In this document: positions 9,666-20,970 of the stretch, in pieces | Layout: every line of letters starts with the position of its first letter | Position numbering within the stretch: the stretch's first letter is position 1 | Origin: Avena insularis | Taxonomy: Eukaryota; Streptophyta; Magnoliopsida; Poales; Poaceae | Direction: 5' to 3' | DNA length: 64,000 nt | Assembly: GCA_023614405.1 (NCBI GenBank) | Contig: CM042694.1 | Span: 478,551,392-478,615,391 of the forward strand | The notes under the pieces: generated by a model | Told to the model about the DNA's origin: nothing | Databases searched by the model: none | Seen by the model: only the letters and a program-made list of their open reading frames with translations | Program-made: the position numbers and the translations under genes

Positions 9666-11305
9666 TGAAGGGAATATGCCATGAGAGGCAATAATAAAGT
9701 TGTTATTATGTATATTCCAAGTATATGATAGATGTTTATTTTGCATTCTATAATTGTATTAATACGGAAATGTTAATACATATATGTTTAATAAACAAAT
9801 AGAAAGTTCCTAGTTATGCCTCTCTTCGAACTAGCTCGTTGATTAACAAGATGATCAAAGTTTCCTGATCATGGACATTGGATGCGTTAATAACGAGGTC
9901 ACAACATTTGTGAAATGATGTGATGAACATTCATCCGAAGTATAGCATTACGATCAAAGTCATTATGTTTATATTGCTATAATATCATACAAAGTAATCC
10001 TAGTCCTTAGACCATGAGATCATGTTAATCACTAACACCGAAAGATTATCTTGATAACATCAAACGTCACACTGTAAAAGGGTGACTATAAAGGTGGGTT
10101 CGGTGCTACGAAGGTGTTATGTAGAGGCTCATGGATCAAGAGTGGGATTTTTCCATCTCGATGACGGATAGATATACTATGGGCCCTCTCGGTGATATCA
10201 CATTAAGAATAGCTTGCAAGAAAGTGATGTGGTCACTAGAATGTTATATCACGGGAACGAGAAAAGAGTGCATGTCGGTAATGAGATCAAACTAGGTATT
10301 TGGATACTGATGATCGAATCTCGGACATGTAATATATCGCAAGACAAAGGAATTAAGTTACTACCATTAAAGGTTCTCACGATCACAGAAGTCATCGTTG
10401 AATATGTAGGAGTCAGAATGGATCTCCAGGTCCCGCTTCTGATAATTGATCTGAGAGGGGTCTCAATCATGTCTACATTATTCGCGAACCGTAGGGTGAC
10501 ACACTTAAGGTTTGCCAATCACCATTTGGAGCAAATATGTTTTAGACGAAAGAATTGCAAAGCGCTGGAATTATTTCAATGGACACTAGAATTGTTTCGG
10601 GTGAAATTGGTTTTTCATGTGATATTGAAATATTGCAGGGGGTTTTATGTGAATATTTGTTAATTAAAGTAATTAACAAAATTGTGAATAAAATAAATAA
10701 AAGAGTTTTATTAAATGAGAGTTGCATTAAATTTGGTGGAAATGTAATGCATGTGAGTGGAACTTTGGGTGGAGGCAAAATTGATGTGAGTGGAGCTTCC
10801 ACCACATGAATGAGGAAGAGGTGGGGGAACCCCCCCATGGGCGCCGACCATGGGAGGGGAGAACCCCCTCTCCTATAAAAGGCCCCCGTGTCCTCCCTTT
10901 GAAAGTACACCTCCTCGTGAAGGATCTCTCTCCCCCTCTAGTTATATTTCCCCATGGTCTCGGATTAGCGAGATACATGTTCCCAGTGGCATTTCGTCTA
11001 GCAGGAATTGCTGCTTCTGCTGATTCACTAGAGCGAGGAGGTGGAGGTTTTTTGGTGGCTGGAACATGTGTGCGAGGATGGATGCGCTGCTGATTTGTGC
11101 CGCTAGGACTTCCACACGATCTTGAGATCGGCAAGCGTTTGACTACATCATCCACGAGTACCATCTCGTTAACAAAGCTTTATTCTCTCCGAGGGTAAGT
11201 TCTCTATGAATGTATATACACCCGTTGCTTGTATCTAGTAGATAGATCTTGATCTATAGTTCCCATCGTAGGAATTTTTTTGTTTTCTATGCTGCAATCC
11301 CAACA
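9666..11305 (+). mobile_element. 5' LTR of the plus copia
   Basis: It starts TGAAGGGAATATGCC and ends ...GCAATCCCAACA, 1640 bases, flanked on the left by CATCC and on the right by an initiator-Met PBS. The opening GGGAATATGCCxTGAGAGGCAATAA is the familiar start of Triticeae BARE/Angela/WIS LTRs. It contains a TATA box at 10874. Long open frames within it (for example 10214-10663) have no domain and are incidental. Confidence 0.93.
10874..10880 (+). promoter_or_regulatory. LTR TATA box (5' LTR)
   Basis: TATAAAA followed by GGCCCCC lies about 430 bases before the LTR end, the position expected for the core promoter of BARE-type LTRs. The same site is kept in the 3' LTR at 43915. Confidence 0.7.
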
Positions 11306-11306
11306 G

Positions 11307-11318
11307 TGGTATCAGAGC
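11307..11318 (+). other. Primer-binding site, initiator tRNA-Met type
   Basis: TGGTATCAGAGC begins one base after the LTR terminus. It is the standard copia minus-strand primer site, complementary to the 3' end of plant initiator tRNA-Met. Confidence 0.95.
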
Positions 11319-11985
11319 CTGGTCTATGTGTATGTGCTTTGCACGGGTAGTACACATATTTTTATATGTGGGTGATGATGATCATGTTATTGCTTCTTTC
11401 ATGTATTTTGGATATTGGTGGCATAGTGGGATGAAGCGGCCCGGACTAACTTTACATGTCCTCGCACATGAGACCGGTTCCATGACTGACATGCAACTAG
11501 TTTTGCATAAGTAGCTAGCGGGTGTCTATCTCTCCTACTATAGTCAATATCTAATTTACAACGAGTTGCTAATAAATTAATTATCATCGTTGTGGTTCCA
11601 CGTTCATGGTAAGACCGGTTCTATCTTCGAAAGCCCTAAGCCACGTAAAACTTGCAATGGATAAATTAGAGGCATCTAGTTTAGATTGTTGCTGAGCTAG
11701 TGTCATGATATGGTAATGTTGTAAGTTGATGTATAGTTGATACCCTTACAACACACCTAACGTGTAAGTTCCATAGACCTTGGCCTTACACACAAAGGAA
11801 TGATAGATATCATTCCACGATGCACATGATGATGATCAAATGCATGGACCATATCATTCCAGTTTACACATATGATGTTTGCATCTTATATTGCTAGTTT
11901 GGCATTTTAATAGCATTATAAGATGATCCCTCATTTAGATATCAAGATAAAAATGTGTTTTTCCTTAAGTATGCATCATTCTATG

Positions 11986-13035
11986 TCAGGCTGCAAGCTG
12001 GCCGTTATGCGGGAGCCCGCGTTTGCGCCGCATGTGCCCGCCTGACTTAAGTTGGATTATGTGAGCAACCCACATAATCTCTGTGACGCATAGCGCATGA
12101 TAACCCACACAAGCTACACGAAGTTAGCAAGAAAATTCGATTCCAGCTGCTAAAACATAATTGAGCTAGCTCTCTACGATGTAAGATTACAGCAAACAAT
12201 CCCCATGTTGTTCGTGCCCATCTCGCCTCGATCTAACCCTGGAATCGGCTCGTCGAGGACCTTGCTCTTGAAGACTAGGATAGGTCCAGGTGGTAGGGGC
12301 ATAGAGGGAGGGGGCAGAGCTGGAGGAGGTTAGTTGGCCATGGTGGTCGGTGGAGCTAGCCGGACGGCGCTCCAGCTGCGTCCTAGTCTAGGTCGCCTGT
12401 GGCTGCCTGGGGTCGAAGAGAGACGAGGCAATGTGGTAAGTTGGATACGCGGGCCAGTCCGCTTATGCCGCATATTTTTTTGTCAATGTTCTGCGGGCCC
12501 CCGCAAACCACGATTAAGTGTGTTCAAATTGCGGCCCCGCAAGCCGTGATTAAGTGGGTTCAAATTACAGCGTCACGGACGTTCCGCTTCCCTTTCCAGA
12601 GTTAAATATAACGCCATCATGTCATGTACTTCCTCCGTCTCAAAACAGACATAGCAAATTTTGTCTAAATTTTAGATGTATCTAGACTCTATTTAATATA
12701 TAGATACATTCAAATTTAGAAAAAAAATCGATAACTATTTTGAGACGGAGGGACTATGTATCGTGCCGTATACTGTTTGCTATATACGTACAGACATGCG
12801 GCAAGGAATGGATCAACTTCATATATGTATGCTCGTGCAGCAGGCTAGCTCTATACCAAACCAAAATAGATCGGAGCAAAGTTAATACAAGCGATTTATG
12901 TGGGATATGTGGTTACAGTGGGCGGCCTGCAAAGTACCACATAATTTTTCCTACTGCCTGCGGGCTTCCGCATACTACTTTATGCGGGGCGGTATATGCG
13001 GCGCCGCAGACGGTCCGCCTCCACTTACGGCCTGA
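11986..13035. mobile_element. hAT-like non-autonomous DNA transposon
   Basis: The ends are imperfect inverted repeats: TCAGGCTGCAAG on the left and, reverse-complemented, TCAGGCCGTAAG on the right. The flanks are ATTCTATG (11978-11985) and ATTTTATG (13036-13043), an 8-bp duplication with one mismatch, the size made by hAT transposases. Both subterminal regions are rich in TGCGG/GCGGG/CCGCA motifs, as in hAT elements with subterminal transposase-binding repeats. The interior has no transposase motif; frames 12334-12549 and 12740-13159 look incidental. A Stowaway lies inside at 12629-12754. A CACTA or Mutator origin is less likely given the duplication length. Confidence 0.62.
12629..12754. mobile_element. 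Stowaway MITE inside the hAT-like element
   Basis: Left end CTTCCTCCGTCTCAAAA and right end TTTTGAGACGGAGGGAC are inverted repeats flanked by TA on both sides (12627-12628 and 12755-12756), the duplication made by Tc1/mariner-type transposases. It is 126 bases, AT-rich and non-coding. The GATGTATCTAGACTC block and its inverted partner form the interior of the hairpin. Confidence 0.9.
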
Positions 13036-13418
13036 ATTTTATGGATCGTGCTTCGAGACATCACGTGATGATCGGGTGTACTCGACTCTGCGCTTTCATA
13101 CAATGGGTGTACGGCAGTTTTACACACGCGACACTAAGGTTCTTACTTGGCGAGCCTAACATGTAAAGACATGGCCTCGGAACACGGACCGAAAGGTTAA
13201 GCATGAGTCATATAGTTAATATGATGCCCATATTGATGCTCGCCTTTGAAGCTACACCGACTCACATGATGATCGGACGTGGTGTACTAGATTTGGTTCA
13301 TGTAATCACCAAAAAGACACGAGGGATATTGTTTTTGAGTGGGAATTCATTGGTAATTTTGATTAGTTGAACTCGATCTGTCTTAAACTTAGTCTAAACT
13401 TTACAAATTCTGTTGTAA

Positions 13419-14363
13419 ATGGCACCACCTGTTTTTAATTTCAATGTTTTCATGGAGAAAGAGAAACTTGCGGAAAATGGTACTCCCTCCGACTCAAATT
13501 AGTTGACTTAGATTTGTCTAGATTCGAATGTATCTAGACTTGTTTTAGTGCTAGATACATCCGAATTTTAGAGAAAACTAAGTCAACTAATTTGGGTCCG
13601 AGGGAGTAGCAACTTTACTGACTAGGCCATGAATTTAAGGATTCTCCTCAATGCTGCAGACAAGCTATAAGTGCTAGAAGCACCGCTAGGCCCCCCACCA
13701 GCTCTTGATGCCCCTGACAAGGAAAAGAACGTCTATCTGACTCGTCAGGAGAACCACAAATTAGTTCATTATGGCATATTGTATGGGCAAAAGCCAGAAC
13801 TTCAAAAGCGTTTCGAAAACGGCAATGCCTTTGATACCATGGGTGAATTGAAAATTATTTTCGATACCCATTCTGCCGTAGAGAGTTATAATGCTTCTGA
13901 AAAGTTCTTTAGCTGCATGATGGAAGAGAACAACTATGTTAGTGAGCACACACTCAAAATGTCTAGGTACGCTGATAGGCTTGTGTCCTTGGGAATAACG
14001 ATTCCCATTGACTTGGGCATACATCGTGTTCTCCAATCTCTCCCAACTAGCTACAAGAGCTTTGTGATGAACTGCAATATGCAGGGCATGAAGAAGTCTC
14101 TCCCCGAGCTTCTATCAATACTTAAGACTGCTGAGGTGGAGATCAAGAAAGAACATCAAGTGTTGATGATCAATAAGACCACTGGTTTCAAGAAAGACAA
14201 GAAGGGTAAGCAAAAGGAAAAGAAAGGTGGAAAATCTATTGCCACACCTGAAAAGATATCCCGAGCTAGCCCTAAGTCTAATACCGAGTGCTACTATTGC
14301 AAGGGGACTGGCCATTGGAAGCGCAACTGCCCCAAGTATTTGGTAGACAAGAAGGCAGGCTAG
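13419..14363 (+). pseudogene. Copia gag (plus copia), split by a MITE and stops
   Basis: The ATG at 13419 begins MAPPVFNFNVF, nearly identical to the minus-copia gag start. After about 20 codons a Stowaway MITE interrupts at 13481. Beyond it there are a stop at the equivalent of a tryptophan and another near 13667. The open remainder (13671-14363, 230 codons) keeps the capsid-like region (LQSLPTSYKSFVMN) and a CCHC zinc knuckle (CYYCKGTGHWKRNC) that binds genomic RNA. A TAG at 14361 closes it where the minus-copia frame continues. Gag would form the cytoplasmic virus-like particle; this copy cannot. Confidence 0.9.
13483..13606. mobile_element. Stowaway MITE inside copia gag
   Basis: CTCCCTCCGACTCAAATTAG and CTAATTTGGGTCCGAGGGAG are long inverted repeats at the two ends, flanked by TA duplications at 13481-13482 and 13607-13608. 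The element is 124 bases and folds end to end. It lies in codon 21 of gag, so it proves gag was already non-functional or became so on insertion. Confidence 0.95.
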
Positions 14364-15677
14364 GCAAACAAAGGTGATATACATGTTATTGATGTGTACT
14401 TGACTAGTACTCAAAGTAGCACCTGTGTATTTGATACATGGTCGATTGCTAATATATGTAACTCAATTCAGGGGTTGCGGAACAAGCGACAACTAGCAAG
14501 GGATGAGGTCACGATGCGTGTTGGCAATGGATCAAGAGTTGATGTGATCGCTCTCGGAACGCTGCCTCTCCACCTACCGCCGGGATTAGTCATAAACTTA
14601 AATAATTGTTATTTGGTGCCTGCACTGAGCATGAAAATTATATCCGGATCTTGTTTAATGCGGAGTGGTTATTCATTTAAGTCCGAAAACAATGGTTGTT
14701 CTATTTATACGAATGATATCTTTTATGGTCATGCACCTGTGATGAATGGTTTATTTCTGTTGGATCTCGATAATAGTGTTACACACATTCATAATGTTAA
14801 TGCTAAAAGGATTAAACTTCACGATGATATATCTGCATATATGTGGCACTGCCATCTAGGTCATATTGGTGTTAAACGCATGACGAAACTCCATTCTGAT
14901 GCACTTTTGGAATCACTTGAGTTTGAATCATTTGATACATGTGAGCCATGCCTTATGGGCAACATGACTATAACGCCGTTTTTCGGTTCAATGGAACGGG
15001 TGACAGATATATTGGAAATCATACATACTGATGTATGCGGTCCAATGAGTGTGTCAGCACGAGGTGGATATCGTTATTTTGTTGCTTTCACGGATGATTT
15101 GAGTAGATACGAGTATATCTATTTGATGAAACACAAATCTAAAACCTTTGAAAAGTTCAAGGAATTTTAGAATGAAGTGGAAAGTCATCGTAATAGAAAG
15201 ATCAAATTTCTGCGGTCTGACCGTGGAGGTGAGTATCTAAGTTACGAGTTTAGCACACATATGAAAGAGTGTGGAATAGTTTCACAACTCACACCTTCCG
15301 GAACACCACAACATAATGGTGTGCCGGAACATCATAATCATACTTTATTAGATATGGTTCGATCTACGATGTCTCTGACTGACTTGCCACTATCATTTTG
15401 GGGTTATGCACTGGAAACTGCTGCATTCACTTTAAATCGGGCACCATCTAAATCCGTTGAAACGACACTGTTTGAATTATGGTTTGGAAACAAACCTAAG
15501 CTATTATTTCTCAAAGTTTGGGGTTGTGATGTTTATGTGAAGAAACTTCAACCAGATAAAGTCGAACCCAAAGCGGAAAAATGCGTCTTCATAGGATACC
15601 CTAAGGAAACTATTGGGTATTCCTTCTATCATAGATCCGAGGGCAAGGTTTTGTTGCCAAGAATGGATCCTTTCTAG
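14364..15677 (+). pseudogene. Copia protease end, pre-integrase and integrase (plus copia)
   Basis: Two frames are joined across a stop at 15168: 14394-15170 (258 codons) and 15177-15677 (166 codons). The first has the pre-integrase block, the HHCC zinc finger (WHCHLGHIGVKRM...CEPC), the first catalytic Asp (IHTDVCGP) and the second region start (YFVAFTDDLSRY). The second has the second Asp (LRSDRGGEY) and the third catalytic Glu in VPEHHNHTLLDM, then FWGYALETAAFTLNRAPSK and the KVWGC block. Integrase would insert the cDNA with a 5-bp duplication. No clear protease active-site motif survives between gag and this region. Frames break again at 15677. Confidence 0.9.
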
Positions 15678-16000
15678 AGAAAGAGTTTCTCATGAAAGGC
15701 ATGTGTAGTCGGAAGGTAAAACTCGAAGAGGTTATTGAACCTTCTCTTCATACAACGGCAAGTAGCACAGCGCCAGAAATTGTTCCGGAGTTGACTTCAC
15801 CGAATGAAGAGAGAACTAATGATAATGATCATGAAACTCCTAAAGAGGACACTACCAAACCTCGCAGGTCAAGCAGGACACATGTAGCTCCTGAACTGTA
15901 TGGAAATCCTATTATGAATTTCATGGTTCATGAAATAGATGACCCGGCGATGTATGAAGAAGCGATGATGATCCCGGATTCTAACAAATGGCTAGAAGCC
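15678..16000 (+). pseudogene. Copia integrase-RT linker, cut by the Athila-lineage insertion
   Basis: The frame at 15692-16003 (103 codons) is a hydrophilic linker with PKEDTTKPRRSSRTHVAPELYG, the RRSSR motif typical just before RT in BARE-like polyproteins, and NKWLEA, the start of RT. The frame stops in the first bases of the inserted LTR (TGA at 16001). It resumes at 36543 beyond the insertion. Confidence 0.85.
15996..16000. repeat. Target-site duplication AAGCC/AATCC (left)
   Basis: AAGCC precedes the LTR start at 16001. AATCC follows the other LTR at 36538-36542. One mismatch remains, consistent with age. Copia coding sequence continues directly across once the insert is ignored. Confidence 0.85.
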
Positions 16001-17395
16001 TGATACGTCCAAAACGTATCTACTTTCCCGAACACTTTTGCTATTGTTTTTCCTCTAAACTTGTTTGATTTGGGTACAACTAACACGAAATGACACTGTT
16101 TTCAGTAGAATTACCTTGGTGTCTAGTTTTTGTGCAGAAAATCAACTATCAGGAAAAATCCCGGAAAATATGCCAAAAATCCTATTTCACCAGAAGACTC
16201 TCGGAGCCAGAAGATGAGACAGAGTAGGGCCACGAGGGGCCCACACCACCTGGCCACGCGGGCCAGGCCATGCCACACCTAGGGGTGGTGTGGCCTCCTC
16301 GGCTGCCTCCTCGGCCTCCCTCTTCGCCTATAAGTTGCCTCTTGACCTAAAAACCAAGGGGGGTTCAATGTTTTTCTAGAAAGAGTTTCGCTATGCCGCC
16401 ACCACCAGATTCCGCAATTCAGAACCAGAAACTCTGTTCTAGCACCCTGCTAGGACGGGGAATTGGAGGAGATCATCGCCATCATGATCACCATCGCTTC
16501 TCCATCGACTATCCATGTTTCCCCCATCCATGACTGAGTAATCCCCCGCTGTAGGCTATGGGGATGGTAGGGATTGGATGAGATCGTTCATGTAATGGCA
16601 TCAGATTGTTAGGGCATGGTGCCTAGTATCTATTATTAGTGCTTTTTGACTTTGTTGCAACCTTTTATGCTTAATGCTTGTCACTAAGGCCCGAGTGCCA
16701 TGATTTCAGATCTGAACATGTTATTGATTCATTATGATAGTATTGTTTATGGTCTTACCTGCAAGTTGTATACACATATTGTTGTCCAGAACCAAAGGCC
16801 CCGAAGTGACAACAATCGGGATAACCGGAGGGAATGGCTTTGATGTGAGGATCACATGTCTCCATGGAGTGTTAATGCTTTGCTCCGGTGCTCTATTAAA
16901 AGGAGCACCTTAATTGCCAGTAGTTCCCTTGAGGCCCCGCTGCAAACGGGCTGGCAGGAAAAAAGATATTGTGCAAGTTCTCATTGCGAGCACGTATGAC
17001 TATATATGGAACACATGCCTATGATTATTTAGTACTTGGATGCTTTATCTTATTTATCTGCAAATGCCCTATGTTTTGATTGCCATATGAATTGTCTTGT
17101 CCATGCAATGCCCGTCCATCCATCCCTATGCCTACCGCGCTTTAATCCTACTGTTTACTCCAATTGTTACTACTGTCTTTACTTTTACTACTGCTATTAC
17201 TTTGCTATTGCTATTACAAAACTGTTGCTACTGATAAACTGCTGTGAGCAAGATTGTTTCTAGGTGCAGCTGAATTGACAACTCAGTTGTTAAGGCTTAT
17301 AAATATTCTTTGGCTCCCCTTGTGTTGAATCAATAAATTGGGTTTCACTTCCCTCGAAAATTCTGCGATACACCCCCTATACTTGTGGGTCATCA
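16001..17395 (+). mobile_element. 5' LTR of Athila-lineage element 1
   Basis: It begins TGATACGTCCAAAACGTATC; the inner GATACGT and ACGTATC can pair as a terminal hairpin. It ends CCTATACTTGTGGGTCATCA. A TATAAG at 16329 is a possible core promoter. The open frame 17036-17263 is incidental. Confidence 0.92.
16329..16334 (+). promoter_or_regulatory. Possible TATA box in the element 1 LTR
   Basis: TATAAG follows a GC-rich stretch, as in other Triticeae LTR promoters. It is preserved in the 3' LTR. The transcription start cannot be seen. Confidence 0.4.
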
Positions 17396-17406
17396 AGACT
17401 ATTTTC

Positions 17407-17424
17407 TGGCGCCGTTGCTGGGGA
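17407..17424 (+). other. Primer-binding site, tRNA-Asp type (element 1)
   Basis: TGGCGCCGTTGCTGGGGA lies 12 bases after the LTR end and differs by one base from the complement of the plant tRNA-Asp 3' end. A tRNA-Asp primer is common in plant Athila-lineage elements. Confidence 0.85.
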
Positions 17425-17484
17425 GCATAGCTTTATTTATCAAGTTAACTTGGAATCACTATTGTTTGCTGCCATCCATCCATC

Positions 17485-19509
17485 ATGGGTCAGTCTCGTG
17501 ATGGCAATGTTCCTATTTTACCATCCACTACAAGAAGAGGTATGGTTCTAAACACCTCTGTTGCTCTTGATTCACCATCTATTATGAGTAAGCTCCTTAC
17601 ACCACCACATACACATGCTACACACACTGCTACTACCGCTGAATCTGAAACTTCTGATACTTATGCTGCTGCTTTTATTGTGCTTGATAAAAGTGGTCCA
17701 TTAGGTCCTTTCCTAGATGCTACGATTGCTAGAACTGTAGCTGGAAATACTGAAACTCCTAATGAATACACTACTACACCTATTAATTCACCTGAGTCTA
17801 GAGAGAGCTATGATATTCAAGACGATTATACAGAGATGACCGATGAATTTATTAAAGAATGTCAAAACACCCATGATAGGAGTGCTATTAAGAGTCTCCT
17901 TGAGAGGCATACTATAAAACCCAAATTGTCTCCTAATGCTAATTTTGCTGCATCTCCCATAAACATTAAATATGAGGATTGTGATTTCTCTCTTGATCTT
18001 TCTTACATAGCTATTGTTGAGAAAGAACCTTTTTGTGGGAGTAAGAATGAAGTGCGGTAGCACATATGACTGAGTTTTCTACCATGAGTGGCTTATTTTT
18101 TGATGATATTAAGCTGCGCACCTACTTTGTTGCTAAAATTTCCCTTTTTCACTGAAAGGAGAAGCTAAAACTTGGTTTAATAATTTACCTCCTAGATCTA
18201 TTGATATCCCTGATTGCTTGATTAGTACTTTCTGCAGAAATATTTTCCTCCTGGTGCTAGACATGCTATTTTGCAGGAACTTTTTGATTTTAACAGGGAG
18301 AAAAAGAGATATTGCTTGAATCATGGGCAAGGTTTTGTGCTTTGATTCATGCACAGGCTGGATGTCCATTACCTAAGAATGAGCTTCTTGATATATTTTA
18401 TAATGGACTAACTTAAGAATCTAGGACATACCTGGATAGTTGTGCTGATTGTGTTTTCAGGAATAGGACTCCCAAGGAAGCTGAGGAATTAATGGCTAAA
18501 ATAAGCAAGAATTATGAAGACTGGACTCCTCTTGAACCAGCTATACCTGAAACATTTATACCTGAACTAGCTATACCTTCGCCTATACCAACATCGAAGA
18601 AGAGGGGAGTTATTGAACTAAATGATGAAGTGATGAAGGAAGCTAAGAAATGTCTTAAGGAGAAGGGAATTAAAGCTGGTGATGTCAAGAATTTACCTCC
18701 TATAAAAGAATTATGTAAGCCAATTCCCCACTCATCCACTATTGAGGTACACTCTCTCCAACATTTTGATCAATGCTTAGAAGAATTTGATGTTTTTATT
18801 GTTAAGCAATATAATTTTAATAAAAGGGTGCAAAATTATCTAATGGAAAACACTAGAGCTATTGTTGAGTTAAAATATATTGTGGAAAGAACCTCTAATG
18901 ATGTTAAAATGCTTGTTAAACATTTTCAAATGGTTCAAACTCAAATTGATCAACTTATTAAGGTACAAAAGGACTTGCTAGTTAATGCTGCTAAAAAAAC
19001 ATGCTTATGAAATTAGAACTAGAAGTGGTGCTGCCACCCAGGATCCTCTATATCCTGAGGGGCATCCTAAAAGAATTGAGCAGGATTCTCAACAAGCTGA
19101 AAATAGTGGTACTACTACTAAGAAAAGAAAAAACAAACATAAAACTATTGTAGAACCCTTTGAACCTGCTAAAGATCCTAATAGTATATCTGTCTCTGAT
19201 GCTGAAACGGAAAGTGGTAATGAGGAAAATGATGCTCCTGATAAAGAAAAAGTTGAAGAAGAACCTGAAAGGCATACTAAGAATACTAAATACACTAAAG
19301 AAGATTTTGTTGCTAAGAAACATGGTAGTGAAAGAGAGCCTTGGGTCCAAAAACCTATGCCTTTCCCTGATAAAAAACACAAGTCAAAGGAAGATGAACA
19401 CTATAATAAGTTTTGTGAGTGGATGAAACCTTTATTCTTGCAAATTTCTCTGACTGATGCTATTAAATTGCCTCCTTATTCAAAGTATATGAAGGATTGT
19501 CTCGAATAA
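17485..19509 (+). pseudogene. Athila-lineage gag, copy 1 (frameshifted)
   Basis: The ATG at 17485 opens a 191-codon frame (MGQSRDGN...) to 18060. Gag capsid homology then continues in other frames through about 18150-18480 (features such as KGEAKTWFNNLPP and ISTFC, spread over frames). It goes on in 18492-19010 (172 codons, with a long hydrophilic helix) and 18985-19509 (charged Lys/Glu-rich region). Breaks occur after the first frame, in a run of seven A's at 18993-18999, and at a 2-bp deletion near 19499 relative to copy 2. Gag would package the RNA in a cytoplasmic particle. The sequence from 17692 on is duplicated at 20971. Confidence 0.8.
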
Positions 19510-19540
19510 AAGGAAGCTCCCTAATGAAGAAATTTCTACT

Positions 19541-20119
19541 TTGCTTGCTAATTATTCCTTTAATGGTAAGGTTCCTAAGAAACTTGGAGACCCAGGGATT
19601 CCAACTATTCCTTGCTCTATTAAAAATATTTATGATAGAACTGCTTTGTGTGATTTGGGAGCAGGAGTTAGTGTTATGCCTTTTTCTCTCTACAAGAGAC
19701 TTCAATTGGAAAAACTAATACCAACTGATATATCTTTGCAAATGGCTGATAAATCTACTACTATTCCTGTTGGTATATGTGAGGATGTACCTGTTCAAGT
19801 GGCTCATAATTTCTTGATATTAACTGATTTTGTTGTGCTTGAAATGCCTGAAGATGATAATATGTCTATTATTCTTGGGAGACCTTTTCTTAACACTGGA
19901 GGAGTTGTTATTAATTGTAATCAAGGAAAGGTGACTTTCAATGTTAATGACAAGGAACATACTGTCTATTTCCCCAAGAATATTAATAGGACTTATGGTT
20001 TGAATTCAATTGAACATGTTGAGGGCATTCAAGTTGGAGAAATATATTGTCCCATACCACGAGAAAAATATGAAACTATTATGATTGGGACCATTGCTAT
20101 CAAGGTTGAGGTAACATAA
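19541..20119 (+). CDS. Athila-type aspartic protease, copy 1
   Basis: This 192-codon frame has the retropepsin active-site box CDLGAG (Asp-Leu-Gly-Ala-Gly; most Athila proteases have Ser last), followed by SVMPFSLYKRL, then NFLILTDFVVLEM and the second conserved block SIILGRPFLNTGG. It would cleave the Gag-Pol polyprotein as a homodimer. Its frame is cut off from the gag part upstream by a 2-bp deletion at about 19499 that copy 2 lacks, so the ATG here is probably not a genuine start. It ends at a TAA with no RT following, which marks the element as lacking pol. Confidence 0.8.
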   Translation: MLANYSFNGKVPKKLGDPGIPTIPCSIKNIYDRTALCDLGAGVSVMPFSLYKRLQLEKLIPTDISLQMADKSTTIPVGICEDVPVQVAHNFLILTDFVVLEMPEDDNMSIILGRPFLNTGGVVINCNQGKVTFNVNDKEHTVYFPKNINRTYGLNSIEHVEGIQVGEIYCPIPREKYETIMIGTIAIKVEVT

Positions 20120-20970
20120 TCATTAGTGGAATACAAAGTTTTGTTTCATATAAAATTGTTTTGGTAACAAGACCTGATCAACCTTGTTAACAAATGGATT
20201 TTAATGAACAAAACAATGTTTTCACCATCATTATCCTCGCTTACTTTCATTTTATCCATTTTAGTTTTTTCTTTCGCTTAGTTTACTTTTCTTTTGCTAG
20301 TTGCTTGCATATTAGAGTGTCTTAGAACTTCTGAAGTTTTAGCTTTGTTTTGCTTTTGCATCATTCCAAAATCACCTTTGTGTCAGAAAATCATTCTTCA
20401 ATACCTGAAAATTGCTCAAAAATAAAGTGTCTCGAAAAATTCCAGAAAATTCATATTAAATTTTTATGTGAAAAAAGGGGGAGAGAAGTGCCTGGAGAGT
20501 ACCAGGGGGGGCCACCAGGCAGGCACACCACCTGGTGGCGCGGCTAGCCTAGGGGCACGCCTGGCCATGGTGTGGGACACCCTTGGCCCTCCACTCACTC
20601 TCTCACTTCCCACTTCTTTCTCTCTCCCGAGAAAACATCAGTTCTTTGCTCGAAATCGTGTTCTTGCTGTTCTTGCCCACGATTTTTCGATCTCCTTGCT
20701 CAGCCCATCTTTGCTGCTGAAATTTGGAGCATTTGTTCTTCGGTATGTGACTCCTTCGCTTGTCCAAGTAGATTTGTGTTTAGTGGTTTATATCTTGAGT
20801 ATTGTGCTGCTGTAGGTGACAGGTTATGAGAGCTTGTAAGCTTGTTCAGTGCTTAAAGATATTGTTTTGATGCATGTTTAGGCCTCTTACAAGTCCCTAT
20901 GAGTAGTTCCCTTCATTATGTATTCACTTTGCAATCACATGTATAATGGATGTTTAAATTTCCGAATAGA
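20120..20970 (+). other. Non-coding spacer at the end of repeat copy 1
   Basis: After the protease stop comes an AT-rich stretch, then a GC-rich block near 20500-20580 (ACCACCTGGTGG palindrome) and a C/T-rich tract. Frames at 20468-20829 are incidental. In shape it resembles an internal leader before a downstream ORF. It is repeated at 23402-24252. Confidence 0.6.

Larger units (their letters stand above)
11319..13418 (+). other. Long untranslated leader of the plus copia
   Basis: The stretch from PBS to gag ATG (13419) has no convincing ORF. BARE-type elements normally carry a long leader, but about half of this one is a hAT-like insertion (11986-13035). The remaining leader at 11800-11985 and 13044-13300 is similar to the leader of the minus copia at 45323-45870. 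Confidence 0.7.
17692..20970 (+). repeat. Internal tandem repeat, copy 1 (3279 bp)
   Basis: AGTGGTCCATTAGGTCC starts here, at 20971 and at 24253, giving a 3.28-kb period. The unit runs from within gag through the protease and about 850 bases of spacer. Copies 1 and 2 differ by roughly 1-3% in the stretches I compared. Confidence 0.95.

Noticed and set aside
10214..11164. Overlapping frames on both strands in the copia 5' LTR
   Set aside because: Inside the LTR, similar frames at 43451-44134 in the other LTR are altered, and no domain is recognisable.
18985..19011. Canonical -1 frameshift at A-AAA-AAA
   Set aside because: The downstream frame is +1 relative to the gag frame, so -1 slippage would not join them; I kept only the open question of a +1 shift or an indel.
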